Assembly (NCBI GenBank): GCA_018896525.1
Contig: JAHIMR010000090.1
Span: 1 to 54,041 of the forward strand
Length of the DNA: 54,041 bases
Source: Actinomycetota bacterium
Lineage (GTDB): Bacteria > Actinomycetota > Geothermincolia > Fen-727 > Anoxymicrobiaceae
Reading direction: 5' to 3'
Position numbers and translations under genes: made by a program. The notes under the pieces were generated by a model. It saw only the letters and a program-made list of their open reading frames with translations, was not told the origin of the DNA and ran no database searches. Shown here piece after piece: positions 17,043 through 25,634 of this stretch (position 1 is its first letter; each line of letters opens with the position of its first letter).

Positions 17043-18122
17043 TTAGCCGGTTATATCGGTGAAGGCGGTGCATGCACCGCAGTGGACGCAGCCGCTGTCA
17101 CAGATTGACGCCCGAAGCCCGGACTCCGCCACGATCGCCGCCGCCCTCTCATAGACGCCCTTCATCTTTTCCGCCCCGGGGGGAGACCATTTCTCCAGGA
17201 GCGTACCTGCAAGCGGCCTCAAGGGGACAAGAAACGGGTAGACGCCCATCGACGTGAGCAGCCGGCACCCTTCCATGACGCTTTCCTCCGACTCCCCCAG
17301 CCCGATGATGACAAAGCTCGTCACCTGCCCGGCGCCGAAGACCTTCACCGCCCTCGCCCAGGCTATCTCGTACTCCGCCAGGCCGGTCGCGGACTTCCCC
17401 GGCGCCATCCTGGTAAGAGTATCCCGGTCGAAACTCTCCACGTTAATCGCCACACTGTCGGCCACCTCCGCGATACGGTCGATGAGTCCCGGGTCGCCCG
17501 GCGGCTCAAACTGTACGTGCACCTTCATGTCCGCCTCGCCCTTCACCGCCGCCGCGCAGCGACGCAACGGCTCTACCCCCCGGTCCCCGTCTCCGGTTGT
17601 CCCGGTGGTCAGAACGATGTGGGAGTAACCCTCCAGCAGCGCCGCTGACGCGGCCCGCGCCACGTCCTCCGGCTTCTTCCGGGGAACGGTCACACCGCTC
17701 GCGGCGCTCACCGTTATCGCGCAGAACCTGCATGAGCCTTCCCCGTGAACACAACCCTGCACCACCGTGGAGCCGATGCCGTCGCGTCCGTGCCGTAGCG
17801 CGACCTTGTGATAGGGAACAGATTCGGGCGTGGTCTTTCGGTAGTACTCCGGCTCACCGGCTACATCCAGCCCGCAAACGGCGGCCCCGTCCAGGAGAAG
17901 CTCCCATGACTCCCCCGAGGGCCGCATCTCGTAGGGGGAACGCCGCACATACCAGGCGCCGGTGGGCACGGTCACCGGCATGCCGTCCAGGAACACCGTG
18001 ATGCCGTCGGCGGGACCCGCCCCTCCGGCCCTGGAGTGAAGCCAGTCGGGGATACGCGCGCCCCTGGCCTGGAGATCTATCTTGAGGTCGATCACGCCGC
18101 CGAATGTCACCGCCGCACTCAT
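17043..18122 (-). CDS. Radical SAM protein with C-terminal Cys cluster, partner of the Mmp11-like gene
   Basis: 359 residues. The presumed SAM cluster motif is C124-x6-C131-x2-C134 (GCVHGEGSCRFCAI), atypical spacing reminiscent of the MSMEG_0568 family. TIM-barrel features follow (LTTGTTGDGDRG, VHVQFEPPGD, INVESFDRDTL, VIIGLGESEESV). The C-terminus carries C341, C345, C348 and C351 (CDSGCVHCGAC), likely a second Fe-S site. The first ~115 residues are an uncharacterised domain. Its ATG overlaps the stop of the upstream gene by one base (TGATG), indicating coupled translation and probably a joint function. The substrate is unknown. Confidence 0.75.
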   Translation of the reverse strand: MSAAVTFGGVIDLKIDLQARGARIPDWLHSRAGGAGPADGITVFLDGMPVTVPTGAWYVRRSPYEMRPSGESWELLLDGAAVCGLDVAGEPEYYRKTTPESVPYHKVALRHGRDGIGSTVVQGCVHGEGSCRFCAITVSAASGVTVPRKKPEDVARAASAALLEGYSHIVLTTGTTGDGDRGVEPLRRCAAAVKGEADMKVHVQFEPPGDPGLIDRIAEVADSVAINVESFDRDTLTRMAPGKSATGLAEYEIAWARAVKVFGAGQVTSFVIIGLGESEESVMEGCRLLTSMGVYPFLVPLRPLAGTLLEKWSPPGAEKMKGVYERAAAIVAESGLRASICDSGCVHCGACTAFTDITG

Positions 18123-19108
18123 CAGCCCGCTCCCGCTCCGCCTCCCATCGGTACACCGAAAGGGATAACCGCCGTGTCGGGAGCGTTATGGGATCCGACC
18201 GCCGCCAGCGCACCTATACACCCGCGAGGCCCCGTCACCTCGAACAGGTTCACCCCCGACCTCTCCGCTACCTCACGCGCGTCCTCGAGAGTGACCATCC
18301 TGTGCCTGGCGGCGGTTGTGAACCCGCGAAGTCGCTCTCCAACAAGGACCGCACCGGAGGCCGCCATTCCGCACTGGTCGCTGTAGCACCTCTCGGTCAG
18401 CATCTCCCTGAACCGCTCGCTGACATCGTCGGCCCTGCCGGGGCCTACCCCCAGCACGACGGCGGTCGAGCAACAGTTGGTGGTCTTGTGAGGGTTGTCC
18501 GGAAAGAGTTGTACGATGGTGTGGCCAAGGTACAGGCACTCCCGCTCCTCCTCCAGTTCGAACGCTATCTCGTTCACCGTCGACCAGGTCGCCCCGCGCT
18601 CGGCGTCGTCGGTATCATCCACGCCTATTACCAGTTTCCTCGTCACCGGGAGTCTTAGCGTCGCCCTTCCCAGGCCGGACCCGCCTCCCTGCCGGTGCAC
18701 GACGGTGGATAGCACGTCCTCAGCCATGCCGCGGCAGAGCGTAGCCGCTACGCCTCCCCCCGCCAGACCGGCGTAGGTCACCGCCACCTGGTCACCATCG
18801 ATGCACACCTCCTCGAGCCCAGCCCCGGAGAACCCAGGCGTAAGCTCCAGCACCTCCTTGCCGGTTTGGCAGATAAAGATGTTCCTGGCTCCCTCCCTTC
18901 GCGCGTTGATGACAAGGGGACTCGTCCGGGCGTAGTGGTACACCTCCCATGCCGCGCCCCCGCTGCACCTGCCCCTGGCGTGGTACTCGTGCAGTTCCAC
19001 GTGCTCCCCGGCCTCGTCGGTGAGCGCTATGATCTTCTCATAAGGTGTAATATACGGCAGGTCGCCGTACCGTTCCCTGATCTCTCCGGGTGTCAACTCC
19101 TCTTCCAT
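18122..19108 (-). CDS. Methanogenesis-marker-11-like, TiaS-related protein
   Basis: 328 residues from ATG 19108 (GGAGGAGAGG upstream); GTG 19141 is possible but lacks a ribosome site. The central motif LVIGVDDTDDAERGATWS (~160-177) matches the D-D-T-D nucleotide-binding motif of TiaS-type proteins, and the G-A-T-W continuation is what I recall from methanogenesis marker protein 11. A later TTNCCSTAVVLGV segment supports the same fold. Mmp11 was defined as restricted to methanogenic archaea and has no established reaction. Here it is translationally coupled to a radical SAM gene in a bacterium without visible methanogenesis genes. The family call is from memory of motifs. Confidence 0.6.
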   Translation of the reverse strand: MEEELTPGEIRERYGDLPYITPYEKIIALTDEAGEHVELHEYHARGRCSGGAAWEVYHYARTSPLVINARREGARNIFICQTGKEVLELTPGFSGAGLEEVCIDGDQVAVTYAGLAGGGVAATLCRGMAEDVLSTVVHRQGGGSGLGRATLRLPVTRKLVIGVDDTDDAERGATWSTVNEIAFELEEERECLYLGHTIVQLFPDNPHKTTNCCSTAVVLGVGPGRADDVSERFREMLTERCYSDQCGMAASGAVLVGERLRGFTTAARHRMVTLEDAREVAERSGVNLFEVTGPRGCIGALAAVGSHNAPDTAVIPFGVPMGGGAGAG

Positions 19109-19254
19109 GCCGCCTCGCCTCTCCTCCGGCGCCGCATTCACTTGAATTACACTAACACAAGGACCGGCGCTAATCCTGCGTTTTGCGCCTGTTTGTGCGT
19201 TGTGCCGTTTTACGTTACTGTCAGGTGACCCCCAACAGGACGAGAAAGCAACTT

Positions 19255-19557
19255 ATGGACACGGATGAGAATGCCATGCTGGCGGAGGAGATCCGCAGGC
19301 TCGAGCAGGCAAGGGAAGAAGAAAAGCAAAGAGCGGTAAAAGAGGCGCTAGGTAAATTCAACTTCTTCATCCACTTGACCGGGTTTATCTCCGGGTGCGC
19401 GTACCTGGTAATCATGGGAATCCTGTTTCCGCCGGCCCTGCCGTTCATATTCATACCTATCGGGCTGTGGACCATCGGTTTCTCGTACCACGGGTACAGG
19501 GCGTTCCGCCCTAGACGAGACAAACCCGCAGAGGCGGCAGGCAGGGCCGATTCTTAA
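19255..19557 (+). CDS. 2TM-domain membrane protein
   Basis: 100 residues from ATG 19255; the frame is open further 5' (GTG 19225 possible). The N-terminal ~35 residues are charged and helical (AEEIRRLEQAREEEKQRAVK). Two hydrophobic segments follow (FFIHLTGFISGCAYLVIMGI and LPFIFIPIGLWTIGFSYHGY), with a W/H/G pattern like the 2TM domain family (PF13239). Function unknown; such domains often accompany signalling proteins. The start lacks a strong ribosome site. Confidence 0.65.
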   Translation: MDTDENAMLAEEIRRLEQAREEEKQRAVKEALGKFNFFIHLTGFISGCAYLVIMGILFPPALPFIFIPIGLWTIGFSYHGYRAFRPRRDKPAEAAGRADS

Positions 19558-19629
19558 CCGTCTTGTTTGCCATGCGAATACCGATGTGTTATATCTCAAC
19601 TGTCAGTAATCGTCGCACCGGGAGGTACC

Positions 19630-19800
19630 ATGCTTGCAGCAATATTTGGGCTTGGCCCTGTGGAGCTCATCATTATAATTGTCGTCGTCATCGTCCTTTT
19701 CATCCCCACGCTGCTGCCGAAGATAATACGAAGCGTGACGGAAACGATTGGCGCCATTCGGCAATCTGAGTCCAGTGAGGATGATGATTCCGGGGAGTGA
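19630..19800 (+). CDS. TatA/Hcf106-like translocase subunit
   Basis: 56 residues from ATG 19630 with GGAGGT at 19621-19626. One N-terminal membrane helix begins after FGLGPVELIIIIVV; a Phe-x-Pro hinge (LFIPTLLP) and a short amphipathic helix (KIIRSVTETIGAIR) follow, then an acidic tail. This is the TatA/B plan: the helices oligomerise to form the twin-arginine export pore. It is shorter than most TatA, and the usual F-G-P is F-I-P here. No tatC is adjacent. Confidence 0.75.
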   Translation: MLAAIFGLGPVELIIIIVVVIVLFIPTLLPKIIRSVTETIGAIRQSESSEDDDSGE

Positions 19801-19879
19801 GCCCACAGCGGGCAAAACGTTCGACTCAAGCCTGTATTGATTCCCCGCTGGTGTATAATCCGTTCCGTGTTGAACGGAG

Positions 19880-20047
19880 CTGGTGTTCCGTCTTATAAGT
19901 ACAGTGACGCACCGAGAGCGTCGAAGCGCCGCTCCGGCAAGGCGCGCGACCGAGTCGTACTCATGGAGTACGTCGAGGGAGAGGAACGCAGCAGGAGCGG
20001 ATGCAGCGGCGTTCGAATGCCATTGTATTTATAAGACGGGACACTGG
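19880..20047 (+). repeat. Family A dispersed repeat, copy 3
   Basis: 168 bp with terminal inverted repeats: left CTGGTGTTCCGTCTTATAAG; the right end complement begins CCAGTGTCCCGTCTTATAA. The interior matches copies 1 and 4 closely, but the terminal arms differ from them while pairing with each other. It lies between the tatA-like gene and the acyl-CoA dehydrogenase, ending 22 bases before the latter's start, inside its likely 5' leader. Confidence 0.85.
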
Positions 20048-20069
20048 TATCAGCTCTGAGGAGGTTTCC

Positions 20070-21212
20070 ATGAGCTACGACCTGTTTCAGCCCGAGCACG
20101 ATATTTTCCGCCAATCCATCAGGGATTTCGTCGAGAACGAGATGGCCCCCCACGCGGAGGAGTGGGAGGAGGCCGGCGAGGTCCCCCGGGACGTATTTCT
20201 GCGATTGGGTGAGCTCGACTACCTGGGGATGCGCTACCCGGAGGAGTACGGTGGTGGAGACGACGTCCTGGCCGAGGCGGTACTCCACGAGGAGCTGATC
20301 CGCACTCGCTCGGGGGGCGTGGCCGCCGATATCGGTGCGCATGTCGCAATCGCCATGCCCCACATAATGCACCACGGCACCAGCGAGCAGAAGGAAAAGT
20401 ACCTTGTCCCCGGGCTGAAGGGCGAGTGGATAGGCGCCCTGGGCATAACCGAGCCGGACGCGGGAAGCGACGTCGCCGGCATTACCACCCGCGCGGTAAG
20501 AGACGGGGACGACTGGATAATCAACGGGGCCAAGACGTTCATCACCAACGGGGCGAGGTGCGACTTCATGGTTATTGCGGTCAAGACCGACCCCGATAAA
20601 AGGTACGACGGCATCTCCATGTTCGTGGTGGATGCCGACACGCCGGGTTTTGAGGTTTCGCGGAAGCTGGACAAGCTGGGGTGGAGGGCCTCCAGCACCG
20701 GGGAACTGGCGTTTACCGACATGCGTGTCCCCTCGGACGCCCTTCTGGGCGAGGTCAACCGCGGTTTCTACCAGATAATGGACGGGTTCGCCTGGGAGCG
20801 GCTGACCCTGGCGCTGGGTTCGGTGTCCGGAGCGGACCTGGCCATGGAGCAGGCGATGGAGTACGCCAAGCAGCGCCAGGCGTTCGGCAAGCCCATCTCT
20901 AAGTTCCAGGTGATAGCGCATTATTTCGCCGACATGGCCACCGAGGTTGAGGTCGGCCGCGCGATGACGTACCACTCCCTGAAGCTCTTTGTGGACGGCA
21001 AGAACCCCATCAAGGAAGTCTCCATGGCCAAGCTGTACTGCGGGCGCATGGCCTGTCGCGTCATCGACACCTGCCTGCAGATATATGGCGGCTACGGGTA
21101 CATGGAGGAGTACGATATTGCACGGGCGTACCGGGACATCCGCCTGATGCCTATCGGAGGCGGGACCGACGAGGTTATGAAGATGATTATCGCCCGCATG
21201 ATCGGGCTGTGA
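20070..21212 (+). CDS. Acyl-CoA dehydrogenase
   Basis: 380 residues from ATG 20070 with GAGGAGGT upstream. Flavoenzyme oxidising acyl-CoA to enoyl-CoA. The family signatures are present: LGITEPDAGSDVAGI (flavin and substrate binding) and the C-terminal QIYGGYGYMEEYDIARAYRD. The catalytic-base position near GGGTDEV lacks the usual Glu of short-chain enzymes (xGTxE pattern GGTDE is retained). The chain-length class is not assignable. No electron-transfer flavoprotein genes are nearby. Its leader contains the end of a family A repeat. Confidence 0.92.
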   Translation: MSYDLFQPEHDIFRQSIRDFVENEMAPHAEEWEEAGEVPRDVFLRLGELDYLGMRYPEEYGGGDDVLAEAVLHEELIRTRSGGVAADIGAHVAIAMPHIMHHGTSEQKEKYLVPGLKGEWIGALGITEPDAGSDVAGITTRAVRDGDDWIINGAKTFITNGARCDFMVIAVKTDPDKRYDGISMFVVDADTPGFEVSRKLDKLGWRASSTGELAFTDMRVPSDALLGEVNRGFYQIMDGFAWERLTLALGSVSGADLAMEQAMEYAKQRQAFGKPISKFQVIAHYFADMATEVEVGRAMTYHSLKLFVDGKNPIKEVSMAKLYCGRMACRVIDTCLQIYGGYGYMEEYDIARAYRDIRLMPIGGGTDEVMKMIIARMIGL

Positions 21213-21218
21213 TAATCG

Positions 21219-21479
21219 GTGCCGTTCTCCGCTGTGAGCCCGTCCACAATCCACGCCTACAGGCCGGAAACACATATGTGGCCGGCACCGGCCAACAGCT
21301 TCCTGCTCACAGACAGCGACGGGGCTATACTCATCGACGCCGGCTGCGGGTCCCCCGAGGCGTACGATAAGCTACGGGCGTTCATCGTCAAGCTCCAGGG
21401 CGAGGAGCGGATCGAATGCCCCGATTGGGGGAGTCGCCCACTGTTCAGCTTGACTAAGCATGATACGCAATATGGTTGA
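21219..21479 (+). pseudogene. Truncated metallo-beta-lactamase-fold gene
   Basis: 86 codons, starting 7 bases after the acyl-CoA dehydrogenase. The first ~60 residues look like the N-terminus of an MBL-fold hydrolase: APANSFLLTDSDGAILIDAG then C-G-S-P-E-A-Y-D-K-L. The frame ends before the HxHxDH zinc motif should appear, and no continuation is visible in other frames before the next gene. Most likely a deletion remnant; a short unrelated product cannot be excluded. Confidence 0.6.
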
Positions 21480-21542
21480 AAACCGGCTGGGTGCGTTAAA
21501 CCCGAAGGAGAATGCGACCGATACTCATTGGGAAGGGGGAAA

Positions 21543-22118
21543 ATGGGCCATAAATCATCGTTGGCGCGAGCAGTGGCAAGCTTATTACGGTTTATCGCCG
21601 TAGCCCTCATTACAATCGCCATGTCATTATCGCTCCTCCTTGTCACACAGCAGATATTCAACCCGTTCCAGGTAGTCGTCAGCGATTCCATGTCCCCCCA
21701 GATCAAGACCGGTGACGCGGTCGTGATCAGCGACTTGAAACCCGGGGATATAGAGGTCGGGGAGGTCATAGTATTCCAGGACCCCGAGGAGAAGGGGCAG
21801 TTCGTCATCCACCGCGTCGTCTCCATAGAGGACGCCGGAACGGTCCTTTTCTTCACCACCAAGGGCGACAACAATCCCGTACCCGACGCCGAAAGGGTCC
21901 CCACCGGCGAGGTCATGGGCGGTGTTGCGGCAAGAGTGCCGAACTTCGGGTCCTTCCTTGACTTCCTCGCGACCCCGAAGGGCTACATATCCTGCATCGG
22001 GTTACCGGCGGCGATGTCGCTTATCCTTGTCATCGTCGTTTTCCTGTTCGAGAAGGTCTTTCACTTCCCCCACCATGGGCGGAGACTGTTCCAGCCACAG
22101 ACCACCAGGCTTCAGTAG
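21543..22118 (+). CDS. Signal peptidase I, SipW/ER type (S26B)
   Basis: 191 residues from ATG 21543 with GGGAAGGGGG upstream. An N-terminal membrane helix precedes the catalytic Ser motif VSDSMSPQIKTGDAVV. The second catalytic residue is His in FVIHRVVSI instead of the bacterial Lys, as in archaeal, ER and SipW enzymes. TKGDNNPVPD is the conserved later box. A second membrane helix closes the protein. It removes signal peptides from secreted proteins; no dedicated substrate is adjacent. Confidence 0.88.
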   Translation: MGHKSSLARAVASLLRFIAVALITIAMSLSLLLVTQQIFNPFQVVVSDSMSPQIKTGDAVVISDLKPGDIEVGEVIVFQDPEEKGQFVIHRVVSIEDAGTVLFFTTKGDNNPVPDAERVPTGEVMGGVAARVPNFGSFLDFLATPKGYISCIGLPAAMSLILVIVVFLFEKVFHFPHHGRRLFQPQTTRLQ

Positions 22119-22156
22119 GCAATCCTTTCTCCCTTTGCTGCCGCGTTTCCTGCAAT

Positions 22157-22224
22157 GCACGCTAGGGGCCTGGCCCCCAGAGTGCGTTTTGCACGTTAGG
22201 GGCCTGGCCCCCAGAGTGCGTTTT
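22157..22224. repeat. Family B palindromic doublet 1
   Basis: Two adjacent 34-bp units (22157-22190 and 22191-22224) differing at one base. Each reads GCAC-N4-GGGGCC-T-GGCCCC-N-GTGC-GTTTT: a nested palindrome followed by T's. It lies between the convergent signal peptidase and trpBA genes, so it probably serves as a terminator for both. Related doublets are at 29188 and 37046. Confidence 0.8.
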
Positions 22225-22249
22225 GGCGTTGTGGATCGCGGCGGGGTGC

Positions 22250-24199
22250 TTAGCGCAGCGATTCCGCGAACCGGCGAACCGCGGACGAGATTCCGGCGGT
22301 GTCCCCGTTGAGGGCCAGCCGCATGAGAGCGCTTCCCACTATCACGCCGTGGGCCAGCGCGCCGACCTCCCGGCATTGGCCGGGGGTCGATATGCCTACC
22401 CCGACGACAATGGGACACGACGCGTGGTCCCGGGCCCGCCCCAGGAACCGGGGCAACTCATCGGGCACTCTCTCCCTGGCCCCGGTGGTCCCCAGGGTAG
22501 ATATGCAGTACATGAACCCGGTGGACATCCGCGAGATAAGCTCTATTCTCTCATCGCTCGTAGTTACCGCGCAGAACGCCACCGTCTCCAGGCCGGCGGC
22601 GTCGCACTCCCGCTTCCACGGGCCCATCTCCTCCGCGGGAAGGTCGGGTATCACTACACCGTCCACGCCGGCGGCCATCGCGTCGGAGGCGAAAGACGCC
22701 AGGCCGTAGTGGAACACCGGGTTGTAGTAGCTCATTATCATCACCGGCTTATCAGTCGAGCCCCGCACCGTGGATGCCAGGTCGAGGATGCCCGCGGTGG
22801 TGGAGCCGGCCTGGAGCGCCGCCCCGGATGTTTCCTGTATTACCGGCCCGTCCATGACCGGGTCCGAGAAGGGGAGGCCTATCTCCACCGCGTCGGCCCC
22901 GCCATCCAGCATTGCCCGGATGATGACCGCGCTCCCTTCCCGGTCGGGGAAGAAGCCGGTGGCGTAGGTGATAAGCGCCACCCTTTTCCCGTTCATCTCC
23001 TCGAACATCGAGCTCAGCCGCCCGCTCACCTCAACCCCCCCCCTTATGATGTCGATGTCCTTGTCCCCCCGCCCTGAGAGGCAGACCATGATATACTCAT
23101 CGGCACTCATCTCCCCGGCGACCTCCATGGCGCAGGCAACCGCGTGGGCACTTTCCAGGGCGGGGAGTATCCCCTCGGACCGCGTCAGAAAGCGCGCGGC
23201 CTCGAGCGCCTCCCGGTCGGAGATGGTGGTGTAGCTGACCAGGCCGCTCTCCTTCAGGTAAGAGTGCTCCGGCCCCACCCCCGGGTAATCGAGCCCGGCG
23301 GAGATGGAGTGGGTCTCGTTCACCTGCCCGTCGCCGTCCTGCAAGAGGTAACTCCTGGCCCCGTGCAACACGCCGACCTCGCCCAGGCAGAGCGTGCCCC
23401 CGTGCTCCCCCGCCCCATCCCCGATGCCCCCGGCCTCCACACCGATGAGCTCGGGGCCTTGACCGATAAACGGCCGGAATATCCCGATAGCGTTGCTTCC
23501 CCCACCCACGCAGGCGACAACCTTGCCCGGCAGACGTCCCTCCGCGGCCAACGCCTGCTGTTCGGCCTCTCGCCCGATCACGCTCTGGAACTCGCTCACC
23601 ATCACCGGGAACGGATGCGGCCCCACCACGGAGCCAATGCAGTAATGCGTCGATATCACGTTGGTGACCCAGTCCCTCAAACTCTCGTTGATGGCGTCCT
23701 TGAGCGTCCTGCTGCCGGTTGAGACCGGTATCACCTCGGCACCGAGAAGCTCCATGCGGAACACGTTTGACTCCTGCCTGGCGATGTCCACCTCTCCCAT
23801 ATAGACAGCGCACTCCAGGTCCATCAAGGCGGCCGCGGTGGCGCACGCCACCCCGTGCTGGCCGGCCCCGGTCTCGGCGATCACCCGCCTCTTCCCCATC
23901 CGGGAAGCAAGCAGGCACTGGCCCAGGGTGTTGTTTATCTTGTGGGACCCGGTATGGCAGAGGTCTTCTCTCTTGAGGTATATCCTGGCTCCCCCCACCT
24001 TCCTTGTCATGTTCTCAGCCAGGTAGAGTGGCGTGGGACGGCCGGCGTACTCCCTGCGTAGCCGGTCCAGCCGCTCCACGAACTCCGGTGAGGCGATCGC
24101 GTCACTATAAGCTTCCTCGAGTTCCGCCAACGCCCACATCAATGGCTCGGGAACAAACTGCCCGCCAAACTCCCCGCAGTAGCCACGTTCTCCCGTCAT
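22250..24199 (-). CDS. trpBA: Fused tryptophan synthase, beta then alpha
   Basis: 649 residues in one uninterrupted frame. Residues 1-~388 are TrpB: PLP lysine K87 in [11 protein letters not shown]109 in ETGAGQHG, and the phosphate loop GGGSNA at 232-237. Residues ~393-649 are TrpA: E439 and D450 in the segment [15 protein letters not shown], and the GVGISTPGQ phosphate loop near 610. The usual YLTAGDP start of TrpA is YATGFFPD here. Only a few residues link the domains. The alpha part cleaves indole-glycerol phosphate and indole passes to beta for condensation with serine. Fungal fusions have the opposite order (alpha-beta). Last gene of the trp operon. Confidence 0.95.
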   Translation of the reverse strand: MTGERGYCGEFGGQFVPEPLMWALAELEEAYSDAIASPEFVERLDRLRREYAGRPTPLYLAENMTRKVGGARIYLKREDLCHTGSHKINNTLGQCLLASRMGKRRVIAETGAGQHGVACATAAALMDLECAVYMGEVDIARQESNVFRMELLGAEVIPVSTGSRTLKDAINESLRDWVTNVISTHYCIGSVVGPHPFPVMVSEFQSVIGREAEQQALAAEGRLPGKVVACVGGGSNAIGIFRPFIGQGPELIGVEAGGIGDGAGEHGGTLCLGEVGVLHGARSYLLQDGDGQVNETHSISAGLDYPGVGPEHSYLKESGLVSYTTISDREALEAARFLTRSEGILPALESAHAVACAMEVAGEMSADEYIMVCLSGRGDKDIDIIRGGVEVSGRLSSMFEEMNGKRVALITYATGFFPDREGSAVIIRAMLDGGADAVEIGLPFSDPVMDGPVIQETSGAALQAGSTTAGILDLASTVRGSTDKPVMIMSYYNPVFHYGLASFASDAMAAGVDGVVIPDLPAEEMGPWKRECDAAGLETVAFCAVTTSDERIELISRMSTGFMYCISTLGTTGARERVPDELPRFLGRARDHASCPIVVGVGISTPGQCREVGALAHGVIVGSALMRLALNGDTAGISSAVRRFAESLR

Positions 24200-24225
24200 C
24201 TTTCCAGCCCGCCCTGTTTCGTTCT

Positions 24226-24846
24226 TCAGCTCTCATTCACCTCGTACTCCGCCTTGCGCGCCCTTTCAATGAAGCTGTACATGAGCGCATGGTCCTTTAC
24301 CCCTGGTGACAACTCGACACCGCTGGCCACGTCCACCCCCCACGGTCGGAGCGTGGAGACCGCCTTCGCCACGTTCCCGGGGTCCAGGCCCCCCGCCACG
24401 ATCACCTCTCGCCCCGGTTTCAACAACGCCAACAGGCACGTATATCTCTTCTGAGCGCCGTTGCCCCCCGAGCAGTAGCCATCCAGCAGCAGGGGTCGGT
24501 TGCCGAACCCCCAGGCCTGAAGCACGTCGGTTTCCTCATTGACCCGCAACGCCTTTATTACCCCATCCCCCAGTGACTCACAGTACTCCTCATCCTCGTT
24601 CCCGTGCAATTGTACCAGGTCCAGGCCACAGTACTCCGCCGTCTCCCTGACCTCATCGGGGGTGCTGTCCACGAATACGCCTACCCGGGAAAGCCCGTAA
24701 GGCATACAGCGGGAGATCTCCCTGGCACGCTCCGGCGTGACCCTCCGGGGGCTGTCGGCGAAGATGAACCCGATCGCGTCGGCGCCGAACCGGTAGGCGG
24801 CTACGGCGTCCTCCAGCCTTTTTATCCCACAGATCTTGATCCACAC
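24226..24846 (-). CDS. trpF: Phosphoribosylanthranilate isomerase
   Basis: 206 residues from a GTG start with GGGGGAGGT nine bases upstream, overlapping the trpC 3' end by 25 bases. TIM-barrel enzyme of the third tryptophan step. Motifs: [12 protein letters not shown] with the catalytic Cys, [34 protein letters not shown] (usually L-L-D-A/S...G-G-T-G) and AGGLDPGNV. Separate from trpC, unlike the enterobacterial fusion. Confidence 0.95.
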   Translation of the reverse strand: MWIKICGIKRLEDAVAAYRFGADAIGFIFADSPRRVTPERAREISRCMPYGLSRVGVFVDSTPDEVRETAEYCGLDLVQLHGNEDEEYCESLGDGVIKALRVNEETDVLQAWGFGNRPLLLDGYCSGGNGAQKRYTCLLALLKPGREVIVAGGLDPGNVAKAVSTLRPWGVDVASGVELSPGVKDHALMYSFIERARKAEYEVNES

Positions 24847-25634
24847 GGCTTATCCACCTCCCCCAGCAGTTCCCGGATCTTCGCCTCCGGGTCCTCGGCC
24901 CTCATCAATGCCTCCCCGACAAGAACAGCGTCAACCCCCATCTCCTCCAGGCGCTTCACCTGCTTCCTTCCGGTGACCCCGCTCTCGCTCACCACCACGG
25001 TGCCGGCCGGGATATACGGCAGTACCTTCTCGGTCGTGGCGAGGTCCACCTCGAGCGTGCCCAGGTCCCGGTTGTTTATCCCGATGATCTCCGCTCCCCC
25101 CTCCAGGGCTTTCTCGACCTCATCGGCGGAGTGCACCTCGACCAGGCATTCCATTCCCATCCCGGCGGCGTACCGGACGAGTTCCCGGATCCGCTTCGCG
25201 CCCAGCGCCGCGGCGATGATGAGTACCGCCGCCGCCCCCCGGGCCCGCGACTCCAGCACCTGGTAGGGCTCGGTGATGAAGTCCTTCCTCATCACCGGTA
25301 TCGTCACCGCCAGTGCCGCGTCCGCCAGGTCCCCCATGGAACCGTTGAACTTGAAGCCGCAGGTAAGCACCGACACCGCGGAAGCGCCGCCCGCGCCGTA
25401 CAGGGAGACGGTTTCGGCAACGCTGATGCCCTCCCGGATGACCCCCACCGACGGGGAACTCCTCTTTACCTCCGCGATTATCCGCACTCCATCCCCCCGC
25501 GACGCTACAGCCGTCTTGAAATCCGGCGGCGCGGGCGTATCCATCACTATCCGCTCCATGAGTTCCACCGGGAACCTCTCCATCCTTTCCCGGGCCTCCT
25601 CCCTGGCCGCCTCCACGGCGTCATCCAGGAACAT
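24822..25634 (-). CDS. trpC: Indole-3-glycerol phosphate synthase
   Basis: 270 residues from ATG 25634 (MFLDD...), with GGAGGT eight bases upstream; the longer frame to 25667 lacks a site. Fourth-step TIM barrel. Visible: IIAEVKRSSPSVGVI with catalytic Glu/Lys, VMRKDFIT, GINNRDLGTLEV and VSESGV. The start lies within the last 14 bases of trpD, so the genes are coupled. Confidence 0.96.
   Translation of the reverse strand: MFLDDAVEAAREEARERMERFPVELMERIVMDTPAPPDFKTAVASRGDGVRIIAEVKRSSPSVGVIREGISVAETVSLYGAGGASAVSVLTCGFKFNGSMGDLADAALAVTIPVMRKDFITEPYQVLESRARGAAAVLIIAAALGAKRIRELVRYAAGMGMECLVEVHSADEVEKALEGGAEIIGINNRDLGTLEVDLATTEKVLPYIPAGTVVVSESGVTGRKQVKRLEEMGVDAVLVGEALMRAEDPEAKIRELLGEVDKPCGSRSVG

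Noticed and set aside
19893-21275. 460-codon frame opposite the acyl-CoA dehydrogenase
   Set aside because: Antisense shadow of a well-supported flavoenzyme; it also reads through a family A repeat.
21480-21542. Continuation of the broken MBL-fold gene in another frame
   Set aside because: No HxHxDH motif or other family feature is found before the signal peptidase start.
22950-23080. Two adjacent trp genes misread as a fusion
   Set aside because: The frame runs through without a stop or a ribosome site before the alpha domain, so a true fusion is the simpler reading; an assembly error remains listed as a check.
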